Notes: generated by a model not told the origin, from the sequence alone. 36,002 bases of DNA from Cellulomonas sp. (GCA_012927595.1 JABBOW010000123.1:1-36002), one strand, 5' to 3'; positions 23,889 through 32,759 are shown, numbered from the stretch's first letter. Translations and numbers: made by a program.

Positions 23889-24829
23889 GCGTGGCCGCCG
23901 CGACCAAGGACGCTGTCCTCAGCGCCGCCGGCGACCTCGCGCGCCAGTTCGCAGTCGAGCTCGCCGAGCACCCTTCGGACGTCGGGGAGTACGTCGGTGC
24001 GGTCGCCGAAGGTGAACGGCTCGTCTCGCACCGGTTCGCGTGCGCCGCGACCGGCTACCAAGGCTGGCAGTGGACAGTCACGGTCGCCCGGGTACCGCGC
24101 GGTCGTGTCGCCACGGTCTGCGAGGCCGTGCTGCTCCCCGGCGACGGCGCAATCCTCTCGCCCGAGTGGCTGCCGTGGTCCGAGCGGCTGCGTCCCGGCG
24201 ACATCGGTCCGGGCGACGTCGTGCCGTTCCGCGCCGACGACCCGCGCCTCGAGCCTGGGTGGACCCCCACCGGGGACGACGAGCTGGACTCCGTCGCGAT
24301 CGAAGGGCTTGCCCTCGCGCGGGTCCGGGTCTTGTCGCGCGACGGCCGCGATGCCGCTGCCACCCGCTGGTACACCGGCTCGCAGGGGCCGACGTCAGCC
24401 GGTGCGCTCGCGGCCGCGGACGCGTGCCTCAGCTGCGGCTTCCTCGTCCCGCTCCAGGGTGCGCTCGGGACGGTGTATGGCGTCTGCGCGAACGAGTGGT
24501 CGCCCGACGACGGTCGTGTCGTGGGCCTCGAGCACGGCTGCGGCGCCCACTCCGAGACCGACACCGAGCCGCACGCGAGCGACTGGCCCGAGCCGAGCGC
24601 CGCGATCGACGACCTCGACATCGAGCTCGTGACGCTCGGGGCGCCGGCGACCGCGGTCCCGGCCGACGACGCAACGTCCGACGGCGTCCCCGTTCCCGAG
24701 GCGCCCGTGGACGAGGCGCCCGTGGACGAGGCGCCCGTGGACGCGGCGCCCGTGGACGCGGCGCCTGCGGACGACGTTCCGAGCGACGACGAGTCGGTCG
24801 ACGACGAGTCGGCGCGGACGAGCCAGTAG
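23885..24829 (+). CDS. DUF3027 family protein
   Basis: A 314-residue cytoplasmic protein. Residues 1-225 form the DUF3027 core: AVELAEHPSDVGEYVGAV, GYQGWQWTVTVARV, the LPGDGAILSPEWLPW segment and a late CLSCGFL...CGAHSE part with Cys/His that could bind zinc. The last 75 residues are acidic and contain five tandem EAPVD-type pentapeptides (15-nt DNA repeats at 24698-24772), so that region is probably disordered and could vary in length between strains. It is translationally coupled to the cold-shock gene upstream (GTGA overlap) and lies 2 nt before the large ATPase gene. Function is not established. Confidence 0.88.
   Translation: MSVAAATKDAVLSAAGDLARQFAVELAEHPSDVGEYVGAVAEGERLVSHRFACAATGYQGWQWTVTVARVPRGRVATVCEAVLLPGDGAILSPEWLPWSERLRPGDIGPGDVVPFRADDPRLEPGWTPTGDDELDSVAIEGLALARVRVLSRDGRDAAATRWYTGSQGPTSAGALAAADACLSCGFLVPLQGALGTVYGVCANEWSPDDGRVVGLEHGCGAHSETDTEPHASDWPEPSAAIDDLDIELVTLGAPATAVPADDATSDGVPVPEAPVDEAPVDEAPVDAAPVDAAPADDVPSDDESVDDESARTSQ
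24698..24772 (+). repeat. Five tandem 15-nt repeats in the DUF3027 gene
   Basis: Three exact copies of GAGGCGCCCGTGGAC and two variants encode EAPVD/AAPVD/AAPAD pentapeptides in an acidic tail. The reading frame is kept whatever the copy number. Confidence 0.9.
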
Positions 24830-24831
24830 CC

Positions 24832-27800
24832 ATGACCCGCGACGCCTTCGGGACGGCGGCTCTTCGAGCGGCCGTCCTGGGGGCGTGGCGAGCATCGCCC
24901 GCCCGGCTGCGCGAGGACGCCAACACCGAGGAGGACCACGCCCGCGGGTACTACCGCGACCGGGTGCTCGTCGAGCTCGCACAGAACGCCGCGGACGCCG
25001 CCACGCGGGCCGGGATGCCGGGCCGGCTCCTGCTGAGGCTCGCGTCGACACCCGACGGCGAGGTGCTCATCGCCGCGAACACCGGCGAGCCCCTCGACGA
25101 CGCGGGGGTCGCGTCGCTCGCGTCGATGCGTGCGTCGGCCAAACGCGACGGCGAACCGACAGACGCGACGAGCAGCGGCCCGCACGGTCATGCCGGGATG
25201 GGTGTCGTCGGACGGTTCGGGGTCGGGTTCGCGGCCGTGCGGGCCGTGGCCGACGAGGTGTCGGTGCTCTCGACGTCGGGCGGTGTGCGGTTCTCGGTCG
25301 CGGACACCATCGAGATGCTCGCCCGGGCGTCCCAGGACAGTCCCGCGCTGGCTGACGAGGTGCGCCGACGCGACGGCTCGCTGCCCGCGCTGCGCCTGCC
25401 ACTGCCCGCCGAGGGCGCTCCGCCGACCGGCTACGACACGGCAGTCGTCCTCGAGCTGCGGGACGAGGTCGCCGCCGACGAGGTGCGGACGCTGCTCGCG
25501 CGAGTGGGCGACCCGATGCTGCTCGCGCTGCCCGGGCTCGTGGAGATCGTGGTCGAGGACGATGCGGGCGAGCACCCGGTGCGCCGCATCGCGGACGTCG
25601 CGGACAGGTGGCGTATCGCCTCGGCGCACGGGGAGCTCGACCTCGCGCTGCTCGCGGCCCGGCCCGTCGAGGAGCGGGGTGCGCGTGCGTGGCGCGTGAC
25701 GTGGGCCGTCCCGCGCACCGCCGCGGCGCCGGGCGACCGGGCCCTGATGCCGGACGACTACTGGTCGAGCGCATCAGCCGAGCCGGGTTTCGCTCCGCGC
25801 GCGGCATGGCAGCGCGTCGTGCACGCGCCGACCCCGACCGACGAGCCGTGCAGCGTGCCCGCCCTGCTCGTCGCGACCCTGCCGCTCGACCCGACGCGTC
25901 GGCACGTGGCCGCCGGGCCCCTCACCGACGCCGTCCTCGACCATGCAGCTCGCGTGTACGCGCGGCTTGCCGTCTCGGTCGCGGTGGACGGCGGCGACCC
26001 GCTCGACCTCGTCCCGACCGGGCTGCCGGCCGGCGCGCTCGACTCTGCGCTGCGGGACCGGATCGTCGAACGGCTCGCAGGTACACCGCTCCTTGCCGCA
26101 GCCGTACCGGCGCCTGCGCGGCAACCCGGACAGGCCGACGCGACCGATCCTGCCGGCACCGTCTTTCGCAGCGCGACCGGTGCGTGCGACCCGCTGAGCC
26201 CGCTGCCGGACGACGAGTCGGACGGAGCGAGTCGGATCGACGTGTTCGGCGCCGCCGAGGTCGGCCAGGTCGACCCCGACTCGCTGATCGAGCCGCGGCG
26301 CGCCGTCGCTGTCGTCGGCGCGATCGGTCGCGATCCCGTCGCGGTCGGTGCGCTCGCTCTGCGCGCGTCGGGCCTCGTGCGGCTCGCGCCCGGGACCGAA
26401 GCGGCCGCGCGCACCCTGGGCGTCGAGCTGCGCGAGCTCGCCGACCTCGTCGAAGAGCTCCCCGCGATGCACTCCGGTCCGCCTGAGGAGTGGCGTGAGC
26501 TGTATGCGGCGCTCGAGCCTGCAGCCAGTGACGCGTCCGTCCGCGAGGCGCTGGGGTCGCTGCCGGTGCCGCTCGCGGACGGCCGGATGGTCCGCGGTCC
26601 CCGCGGTCTGGTGCAGCTGCCCGCCCAGGACGCCGACGCAGCCGAGCGCGACGTCGTCTTCGCGGGTACCGAGGCCGACCAGGTCGACTCGGCGACCGGC
26701 GGCTGGACCGGCACCGGCGTCCTGGACGTCCTGTCGCGCTGGGGCCTGCGCGTCGTGCACCCCGCGGCCCAGCACCCGCTGCTCACCCAGCTCGGTGCGG
26801 AAGAGGTCGACGCGGCCGGGCTCCTGCGCCACGCGGCCGTGCGTCAAGCGGTCCTCGACCAGGCCGACGACGACGACCTCGAGGTCGCGCGCGACGTGAC
26901 CGATGCGGTGCTCACCCTCGTCCGGCACGCGCTGGGGAAGCGGACGAGCGCGGGGGACCGCTCGCTGCGCGACGTCGTCGACCGCGACACCGCGGGGTGG
27001 CTCGGACTCCTGACACTGACCGCCGCCGACGGCGAACCGACTCCCGCGCACGGGCTCGTACTCACGGGCTCGATCGCTTCGCGGCTGCTCGACCCGCGCG
27101 TCCTTGCGCCGGTCGAGCTCGCGACGATCGAGCGGTGGGGCGCGGACGTGCTGGTCGCTGCCGGGGTCCGGGACGACCTCGTGGCCGTGCGCGTCACGGA
27201 GGTGGTCGCCGACCCCGATCAGCTCGACGACGAGGGTAACGGTGCGAGCGCGCTCGCGGCGCAGTCGCTCGACGGCTGGCCGCAGTACGTCGTCGCGCTG
27301 TCCCACGCGCTTGGTCGCGGCGCCTACGTGCCCGAGGTCGTGGCCGTCGCGGACCTCGACGCGGTCGACCCGGACGCGTGGGCTGAGGTCCTCGACCGGC
27401 TCGCGACCCAGCCAGCCTTGCGTCGCGCCCTCCTCGACCCGGTCCGCGCGGAGGGTCAGGGCGGCCGCGAGGCGCCGTCGTACGCGTCGTGGTGGCTCCG
27501 TGCCCGCGCGGGGATCGGCCTCGACCACCCGTTCGCGAGCGCCGAGGCCGACGACGCGGTGCGCCGCCTGCTGCCCGCTGCGCCCGAGTCGGTCCGCCCG
27601 CTCGACGCGCAGGTCCAGCGTGCGCTCGGCGGTGTGGCGACCCTGACCTCGCTCGACGCGAGCGCGTGGGCTCGGGTCCTCGCTGGGCTCGGGCCCGCCG
27701 GTTCGCCCGTCGACCTGGCGCTCGCGACGGCGCTGTGGCGGGCGTGGTCGTCGCTCGCGGCGGACGTCGATCGGGTGGCCGGTGGCCCGGGGGACGACGT

Positions 27801-28323
27801 CGAGCTCGTGCCCGCGCTCGTGGACGCGCATCGGGTAGTCGTCGTGCACGCTGACGACGCCGCGGTCGCGGACGCTCCGATGTGGTTGCAGCGCACGGAC
27901 GTGGCCGCACTGGTGCCCGCACCACCGGCGGTCGCGGGCGCGCTGGCCGCGCTGCTCGACGTGCCGCTGGCCTCCGAGCTCGCGGAGGGCGTGGTCGACG
28001 ACAACGCCGACGGTCCGCGGGAGGCAGACCTCGTCCCGACGCCCGAGGGCGTGCTCGCGCTGTGGCCCGAGGCGCCGCCGACGTGGGTCGAGCACGAGAC
28101 CCTGCACGTCGACGGGACGCCGGTGGACTGGTGGGTCGAGGGCGGCGGGGTGGATGCCGTCGTGCACGCGACGCAGCTCGCTGGGCTGGCCCGCGGGCTC
28201 GCGCAGGCCGCAGGGCGCTGGGTGGACCGGCACGCTGTCGAGGTCGTCCTGACCGAACCCGCACGAGCCCAGGACCTCGCGGTCGAGATGGCCCTCGACC
28301 CGGCGGCCGGGCAGGGTTCCTGA
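24832..28323 (+). CDS. Large sacsin N-terminal-like GHKL ATPase protein
   Basis: A 1163-residue protein with an Hsp90/sacsin-type nucleotide-binding domain at the N-terminus. ELAQNAADAA (E48, N52, D55) is the N-box, NTGEPL (83-88) corresponds to the DTG box, and GRFGVGF (127-133) is the second glycine motif. The rest has no domain that I recognise: Leu/Ala/Val/Asp-rich, repeated aromatic/acidic patches, no membrane segment, no coiled coil of note. Sacsin-like proteins are thought to act as chaperone-like ATPases; in bacteria the role is unknown. It starts 2 nt after the DUF3027 stop, so the cold-shock gene, DUF3027 and this gene form an operon. The gene ends beside DUF2530 in convergent orientation. 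Confidence 0.9.
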   Translation: MTRDAFGTAALRAAVLGAWRASPARLREDANTEEDHARGYYRDRVLVELAQNAADAATRAGMPGRLLLRLASTPDGEVLIAANTGEPLDDAGVASLASMRASAKRDGEPTDATSSGPHGHAGMGVVGRFGVGFAAVRAVADEVSVLSTSGGVRFSVADTIEMLARASQDSPALADEVRRRDGSLPALRLPLPAEGAPPTGYDTAVVLELRDEVAADEVRTLLARVGDPMLLALPGLVEIVVEDDAGEHPVRRIADVADRWRIASAHGELDLALLAARPVEERGARAWRVTWAVPRTAAAPGDRALMPDDYWSSASAEPGFAPRAAWQRVVHAPTPTDEPCSVPALLVATLPLDPTRRHVAAGPLTDAVLDHAARVYARLAVSVAVDGGDPLDLVPTGLPAGALDSALRDRIVERLAGTPLLAAAVPAPARQPGQADATDPAGTVFRSATGACDPLSPLPDDESDGASRIDVFGAAEVGQVDPDSLIEPRRAVAVVGAIGRDPVAVGALALRASGLVRLAPGTEAAARTLGVELRELADLVEELPAMHSGPPEEWRELYAALEPAASDASVREALGSLPVPLADGRMVRGPRGLVQLPAQDADAAERDVVFAGTEADQVDSATGGWTGTGVLDVLSRWGLRVVHPAAQHPLLTQLGAEEVDAAGLLRHAAVRQAVLDQADDDDLEVARDVTDAVLTLVRHALGKRTSAGDRSLRDVVDRDTAGWLGLLTLTAADGEPTPAHGLVLTGSIASRLLDPRVLAPVELATIERWGADVLVAAGVRDDLVAVRVTEVVADPDQLDDEGNGASALAAQSLDGWPQYVVALSHALGRGAYVPEVVAVADLDAVDPDAWAEVLDRLATQPALRRALLDPVRAEGQGGREAPSYASWWLRARAGIGLDHPFASAEADDAVRRLLPAAPESVRPLDAQVQRALGGVATLTSLDASAWARVLAGLGPAGSPVDLALATALWRAWSSLAADVDRVAGGPGDDVELVPALVDAHRVVVVHADDAAVADAPMWLQRTDVAALVPAPPAVAGALAALLDVPLASELAEGVVDDNADGPREADLVPTPEGVLALWPEAPPTWVEHETLHVDGTPVDWWVEGGGVDAVVHATQLAGLARGLAQAAGRWVDRHAVEVVLTEPARAQDLAVEMALDPAAGQGS

Positions 28324-28348
28324 CGGAGCGGGGCTCCTGAGAAGTCAG
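28320..28348. terminator. Weak hairpin between convergent genes
   Basis: CTGAC/GTCAG outer arms enclose GGAGC-GGG-GCTCC between the large ATPase and DUF2530 genes. Short stems and no T-run make it a weak candidate. Confidence 0.25.
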
Positions 28349-28355
28349 ACGACCG

Positions 28356-28598
28356 TCAGCGCCAGCCCCGCCAGTGCACGAACCCGAGCCCGATGACACC
28401 GAGCGCCACACCGGCCACGCACGTCCAGACGGCGGTTCCGGGCACCTGTCCGACGAACCACAGAGCCCAGGTCACCACGACGGCGATCGCCCAGACCACG
28501 ATGCCGAAGCGCGCAAGAGGGCGCAGGCTGACCGGGAGCGGCTCGGGTGACGGCTTGCCGCGTTCTGGGTGGAGCACGACGTCGATCAGTGAGGGCAC
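28356..28598 (-). CDS. DUF2530 small membrane protein
   Basis: An 80-residue protein with a polar N-terminus (HPERGKPSPEPLPVSLRPL) and two transmembrane helices at about 31-50 and 56-74, ending HWRGWR, as in the actinobacterial DUF2530 family. Function unknown. The GTG at 28598 is preceded by TAGCCT, which ends 6 nt upstream (leaderless). It lies just downstream of the EAL-HDOD gene on the same strand but has its own promoter signal. Confidence 0.87.
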   Translation of the reverse strand: MPSLIDVVLHPERGKPSPEPLPVSLRPLARFGIVVWAIAVVVTWALWFVGQVPGTAVWTCVAGVALGVIGLGFVHWRGWR

Positions 28599-28604
28599 GT
28601 CGAC

Positions 28605-28610
28605 AGGCTA
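28605..28610 (-). promoter_or_regulatory. -10 hexamer TAGCCT of the DUF2530 gene
   Basis: Minus-strand TAGCCT ends 6 nt before the GTG at 28598, a leaderless arrangement. Confidence 0.42.
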
Positions 28611-28623
28611 GCTGCTTGGTGCG

Positions 28624-29847
28624 TCAGTAACGGGAACCGACGGAGAGCGATGACGCCGTGGCGAGCGCCTGAGGAACCGCGCTGAGGTAGACGCGCGCGA
28701 CGTCGTGGGGCTCGTACCCCGTCGCACGGACGCCGTCGAGATCGTTCTCCTCGTGCGCGAGCACTGCCGCGAGCGCCTGTCCGTAGGGGCCCTCCTGACG
28801 CAGGAGAGCGCTCGCGACATCGGCCGAGACCCCCGTGCGGGACACGAGCTCGGCCGGTGGGACACCCAGCTGGGACGCGACCGACGAAAGCAGTCCGACG
28901 GTGTAGCCGGCGTCGTCGCCGCTCATGCCCTTGCACGCCAGGGCCCGGGTCAGGATGGCCCAGAGCGCTCCGAGGGACGTCGGTCGGGCGTCGATGAGGG
29001 ACGCCATGGCGAGCGCCGCGATCTGCTGCGGACCGACGAGGACGACCGCCTGGTGGACCGAGTCGATCTCACGACGCAGTGCGTAGCTGGACGAGTTGAC
29101 CAGGTGCAGCACGCGCATCGCGAGCTCGGGGTCCGAGCTGACGACGCGGACCACTGCCGCCTGGTCGATGTGTGCCTGGCTCAGCAGCTGCATGAGCTCG
29201 AGGCACTGCAGCTCGCCGGCGCTGAACTCGCGCCCGCTCGGTGCCGGTTCGCGCTGGAACATCGGGCCCTGGAGGAGATCGACGCCGAGCTGGCGGCCGA
29301 GGTGGATGCGGTCACGCGTGTCCGCGCGCTCGGCAATGACGGTGCCGCCGGCGTCGTGCGCGCGGTCGACGAGGGTCGCGAGCTCGTCCGACGCGCGGGA
29401 GACGTCGATCTTCACGAGGTCGGCGAGGGGTAGGAGAGCGTCCTGCGATGCGGTGCCCCGGTAGTTGGCGAGCGCGATGCGTAGTCCGCGTTCGCGCGCG
29501 GCGGTCACGAGCGCGGCAGCGTCGTCCCGCTGGGCGAGTGCGGGGGAGACCTCGAGCACGATCGCGTGCAGCGCGTACGGGGCCACGAGGTCGCCCGACA
29601 GCAGGCGGGTCGTGGCGCGCAGCAGGATGGGGCGGTCGCCCGCGAGCAGCTCGACGTCGAGGCGTGCGTACTCGATGTCGACGAGGTGCTCGACCTCGGG
29701 CTCAGGGAAGATCCCGCCCACTCCGTCGAGGACGTTCACACGGACCGCGTAGCCGTACACGCTCCGGTCGGGATGGACGACCGGCTGCCGCAGGATCGCG
29801 ATCTCGCTCGCGCGGTTGGTGCCGGTTCGCTCGTTCAGCACGCTCAT
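28624..29847 (-). CDS. Degenerate EAL plus HDOD signalling protein
   Basis: A 407-residue cytoplasmic protein (YuxH-like layout). The N-terminal half is an EAL-fold domain: RQPVV at the start, LADLVKIDVS and AERADTRDRIHLGRQLGV, then LLQGPMF. The catalytic signature is lost: where EAL should be the sequence reads YGYAVRVN, and the DDFG loop reads ANYRGTAS, so cyclic-di-GMP hydrolysis is unlikely. An HDOD domain (about 205-395) follows, with LVNSSSYALRREIDSVHQAVVLVG. The ATG at 29847 follows AGGGAG; a GTG at 29859 is possible. A sigma-28 promoter precedes it, placing it in the motility regulon. Probably a c-di-GMP sensor or a protein-protein regulator of swimming. Confidence 0.85.
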   Translation of the reverse strand: MSVLNERTGTNRASEIAILRQPVVHPDRSVYGYAVRVNVLDGVGGIFPEPEVEHLVDIEYARLDVELLAGDRPILLRATTRLLSGDLVAPYALHAIVLEVSPALAQRDDAAALVTAARERGLRIALANYRGTASQDALLPLADLVKIDVSRASDELATLVDRAHDAGGTVIAERADTRDRIHLGRQLGVDLLQGPMFQREPAPSGREFSAGELQCLELMQLLSQAHIDQAAVVRVVSSDPELAMRVLHLVNSSSYALRREIDSVHQAVVLVGPQQIAALAMASLIDARPTSLGALWAILTRALACKGMSGDDAGYTVGLLSSVASQLGVPPAELVSRTGVSADVASALLRQEGPYGQALAAVLAHEENDLDGVRATGYEPHDVARVYLSAVPQALATASSLSVGSRY

Positions 29848-29890
29848 CAGCGGGCACACTCCCTGAGAATGATTGCCGGGGTCAGGGTGC

Positions 29891-29917
29891 TCATCGGCAG
29901 TGGCGGCGCAGGGTTGA
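29891..29917 (-). promoter_or_regulatory. Sigma-28 (FliA) promoter of the EAL-HDOD gene
   Basis: On the minus strand TCAA (29917-29914), a 15-nt spacer and GCCGATGA (29898-29891). The -10 is identical to that of the flagellin promoter. The start codon is about 37 nt downstream of the predicted transcript start. Confidence 0.75.
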
Positions 29918-29944
29918 GCAGTTGGCGGCGTGCTTGTCGCCGGC

Positions 29945-30379
29945 TCAGCCCGGCGGTGCGCCCAGGGGTGCGCGCAGCGGCAGGTCCCCGTCGAGGACGG
30001 TCTGCACGGCCTGGCCTGTCACGGGGTCGAGCACGAGGGGCGCGAGCAGGTTCGCGGTCGGTGCGCTGCCGTCCGCGCTGGGGCTCACGACGACGAGCGT
30101 CGCGACCGATCCGTCGCCCGCGCCGATGCTGGCACGCACGTGGGGCCGGACGTCCGGGGCGTAGTCAGGGAAGAACGCTCCGGGCGTGACGACGAAGAGC
30201 CGGATCGACTGCGCGTCATCCGGGAGGCTGCGGAGCGCGAAGAGCACCCCGATGTCGTCGAGCGGGGTGAGGGAGAACTCGGAGTGCCCAGGCAGGCCGG
30301 GGAGCGGGTCGACGAGGTGCAGCGCTCGCGGCAGGGCAGGCGTCGGGTGGGACTCGATCATCGCGGCTGCGGCGTTCAC
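29945..30379 (-). CDS. fliW: Flagellar assembly factor FliW
   Basis: A 144-residue cytoplasmic protein that binds flagellin and, in Bacillus, frees or blocks CsrA to tune flagellin translation. The family pattern is seen in LPGLPGHSEFSLTPL, the LFALRSL region, IRLFVVTPGAFFPDY, and the C-terminal ANLLAPLVLDPVTGQAVQTVL. The GTG at 30379 overlaps the flgL stop by 4 nt, so it is coupled; an ATG at 30361 is the alternative start. It is the last gene of the flgN-flgK-flgL-fliW operon. No csrA gene follows within the window, though fliW and csrA are often neighbours. Confidence 0.93.
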   Translation of the reverse strand: MNAAAAMIESHPTPALPRALHLVDPLPGLPGHSEFSLTPLDDIGVLFALRSLPDDAQSIRLFVVTPGAFFPDYAPDVRPHVRASIGAGDGSVATLVVVSPSADGSAPTANLLAPLVLDPVTGQAVQTVLDGDLPLRAPLGAPPG

Positions 30380-31281
30380 TTGAGGAAGTCCATCAGACTC
30401 GGCTGCAGGACTTTGGATGCCGCGCCGAGCGCGCCCTGGTAGGCGGTCTGCTGTGACTGCAGCTGCAGGATGGTCTCCGCGAGGTCGATGTCCTCGATGC
30501 CGGAGAGCTGGGTCTTCGTGTTCAGCTGCGCCGACTGCAGCTCGGTCTGCGCGGTGAGGACCCGGCTGTGCCGGGCGCCGACACCGGCGAGCTGCGTGAG
30601 CATCTTCTCCATGCGCGCGTCGATGTTGCCGAGGGCGGCGGTGGCGTCGCCGCCCGCCCGCAGCGTCGTAGCGATGCCGTCGAGCAGCTTGAAGACCGAC
30701 GTGTCGCCGACGGCCGTGTCATCGCCGAACGCCGTCGCGCCGTTCACGTCCACCCGCACGGTCGTGGTCGCGTTGATGCGGCGGTCGACGGTGCCGGTTG
30801 CGCTCCCGTTCCAGGCGTAGCTGCCCATCGCGTCCTTGCTGAAGGCGGCGGGTGCGTTCGACGTCCCCGCGAAGACGTTGCGGCCGAGGTAGGTGGCGTT
30901 GGCCTGGGCAAGGAGCGTGTCTCGCGCGCCGTCGAGCTCGGTGGCGAGCGCCTCGCGGGACGCGGGGCCCAGGCCTGCGTCGCCGCTCTGGACCGTGAGG
31001 TCCCGTGCGTTGCGCAGCGCCGCCAGCGACGACTGGAGCGAGGTATCGACTGTCGTGAGCCACGAGCCGCCGTCGTCGGCGTTGCGCACGTACTGCGTCT
31101 GCGCGCGCAGCTCCCCGCGCAGCTGGAGCATGTCGGATGCCGCTGCCGGGTCGTCGGACGGCACCGTGACCTTCTTGCCGCTCGACATCTTCCCCTGCAT
31201 GTCGGCCAACGTGGACAGGTTGAGCTGAAGGTTGGCAAGGGTCGAGCGCTGGACGGTTTGCTGGGTCACTCTGCCGATCAC
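30376..31281 (-). CDS. flgL: Flagellar hook-filament junction protein FlgL (HAP3)
   Basis: A 301-residue export substrate that joins the hook to the filament. The flagellin-like N-terminus is GRVTQQTVQRSTLANLQLNLSTLADMQGKMSSGKK, and the C-terminus has IEDIDLAETILQLQSQQTAYQGALGAASKVLQPSLMDFLK, both coiled-coil D0/D1 regions. The GTG at 31281 is selected by GGGGAGG 8 nt upstream; longer frames overlap flgK. It follows flgK by 5 nt and overlaps fliW by 4 nt. Confidence 0.95.
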   Translation of the reverse strand: MIGRVTQQTVQRSTLANLQLNLSTLADMQGKMSSGKKVTVPSDDPAAASDMLQLRGELRAQTQYVRNADDGGSWLTTVDTSLQSSLAALRNARDLTVQSGDAGLGPASREALATELDGARDTLLAQANATYLGRNVFAGTSNAPAAFSKDAMGSYAWNGSATGTVDRRINATTTVRVDVNGATAFGDDTAVGDTSVFKLLDGIATTLRAGGDATAALGNIDARMEKMLTQLAGVGARHSRVLTAQTELQSAQLNTKTQLSGIEDIDLAETILQLQSQQTAYQGALGAASKVLQPSLMDFLK

Positions 31282-31286
31282 GTCTG

Positions 31287-32759
31287 CTACCTCCCCACGA
31301 GTCCGGTGCGGTTGATGAGCGTGTCGAGCATCGCGTCGATCGCGGTCAGCACACGCGCCGAACCCTCGTACGCGCGTTGGTACGCGAGCATATTGGTGCT
31401 CTCCTCGTCGGTGCTGACGCTCATCTGGGCCAGCTGCTGCGACGCTGCGCTCGCGCGGGAGGCTTCGGCGACCGTGGCGCGAGAGGTTCCGCTCGCGGTG
31501 CGGACGCCCAGCTGGACGACCGTGGAGCTCCACGCGGCATCGGGTCCGTCGGGCGCGGCGCCGAGAGCGGCGATCTGGTCCGCGACGGAACCGTCGAGCG
31601 CGCCCTTGCCCCGCGTCGCGACGGCGATGTCGGACGGGAGCGTGATGGCGACAGACAAGGTGAGTGCGGGCTTCGTCGCGTCGAACGCGAAGAAGTTGAT
31701 GCCTGTTGCTCCGCCGACGGTCGTCGCGCCGGAGTGCAGCGCGTTGACGCTGTCAGCGAGCTTCGTCGCCAGCGCGTCGTACGACGCGGCCGCTTCGGTG
31801 AGCATTCCGCCGGCCCCGGCCGACGGCGGCGCGAGTACGGACAGGAGTCCGGCCACGCGGCCGCCTTCCAGACCGACGGCGCTCGACGTGGTCCCGTCCG
31901 GCTTCTCCCACGCGACGCCGACCGACGCGCCCTGGATCGCCGTGACTGGGGGCGGTCCGGCGGAGGCCAGGGCTCCCGTCGCCCCGGAGAACAGTGTCGG
32001 GCCGGTCACAGTCAGCGCCTTCGTGGTCGCGCCGCTCACGAGCGCGTTGCCCGCGACCAGGACGTCGACGGTGCCGTTGTCGCGCACGCGGGCCGTTGCC
32101 CCGACGAGGCCGGAGAGCTGGGTCACGAGCAGGTCGCGCTGATCCATCAGCTCGTTGGCGCTACCGCCCGTGTTGGTGATCGACAGGATGCGCGTGTTGA
32201 GGTCGGCGACGTTCGCCGCAGTCGTGTTGACCTGGTCGACGAGGGCGACGGTGGTGGTGCGGGCCTGGGTCCACTGGGTTCCGGCCGCGCCGTAGAGGGT
32301 GGCGATGCGGTCGACGACTGCGTTCGCAGACTCCAGGAGCGCCGAGCGAGCGGAGTCCTTGTTGGGCGTGTTGCCGACGTCATGGAAGCCGGCCCACAGG
32401 TTGCTGAGCTGCGCCGACAGGCCGGTCTTGGAGGGTTCGCCGACGCCCTGTTCGAGGGAGGTGTACGCCGAGGCGCGGGCGGCGAGGTACGCGGACCCGG
32501 CGGTCTCGCTGCGCACGCGGGTGTCGATGAAGACATCCCCGAGACGTTCGATGCCCGTGACCTGCGTGCCCTGCCCGGGGCCGTTGTTCGTGGAGAACAT
32601 CGACGAGACGCTCGCCGCCGGCAGCGAGGAGATCGAGGCGCGCTGGCGCGTGTAGCCGACGGTGTTCGAGTTGGCGATGTTCTGCCCGGACACCTCGAGC
32701 GCCTGGCGCTGCGCGATGAGTGAGCTCAGCGCCGTACTGATTCCGGAGAAGGTGCTCAT
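31287..32759 (-). CDS. flgK: Flagellar hook-associated protein FlgK (HAP1)
   Basis: A 490-residue junction protein exported through the flagellum. The N-terminal rod-protein motif is SALEVSGQNIANSNTVGYTRQ-like (about 17-40). The C-terminal part ESTNMLAYQRAYEGSARVLTAIDAMLDTLINRTGLVGR is the conserved D0 helix. The middle (about 200-400) is variable, Ala/Thr-rich. GAGAGGGA sits about 7 nt before the ATG. It lies between flgN (12-nt gap) and flgL in the sigma-28-driven operon. Confidence 0.96.
   Translation of the reverse strand: MSTFSGISTALSSLIAQRQALEVSGQNIANSNTVGYTRQRASISSLPAASVSSMFSTNNGPGQGTQVTGIERLGDVFIDTRVRSETAGSAYLAARASAYTSLEQGVGEPSKTGLSAQLSNLWAGFHDVGNTPNKDSARSALLESANAVVDRIATLYGAAGTQWTQARTTTVALVDQVNTTAANVADLNTRILSITNTGGSANELMDQRDLLVTQLSGLVGATARVRDNGTVDVLVAGNALVSGATTKALTVTGPTLFSGATGALASAGPPPVTAIQGASVGVAWEKPDGTTSSAVGLEGGRVAGLLSVLAPPSAGAGGMLTEAAASYDALATKLADSVNALHSGATTVGGATGINFFAFDATKPALTLSVAITLPSDIAVATRGKGALDGSVADQIAALGAAPDGPDAAWSSTVVQLGVRTASGTSRATVAEASRASAASQQLAQMSVSTDEESTNMLAYQRAYEGSARVLTAIDAMLDTLINRTGLVGR

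Noticed and set aside
24040..24831. In-frame upstream extension of the sacsin-like protein into the DUF3027 gene
   Set aside because: The upstream part is Arg-rich shadow sequence of DUF3027; the ATG at 24832 is followed at once by conserved sequence.
25774..28233. Long antisense open frame of about 800 codons opposite the sacsin-like gene
   Set aside because: Arg/Gly/Val/Asp-biased composition typical of shadow frames, no start signal, and fully covered by a gene with conserved GHKL motifs.
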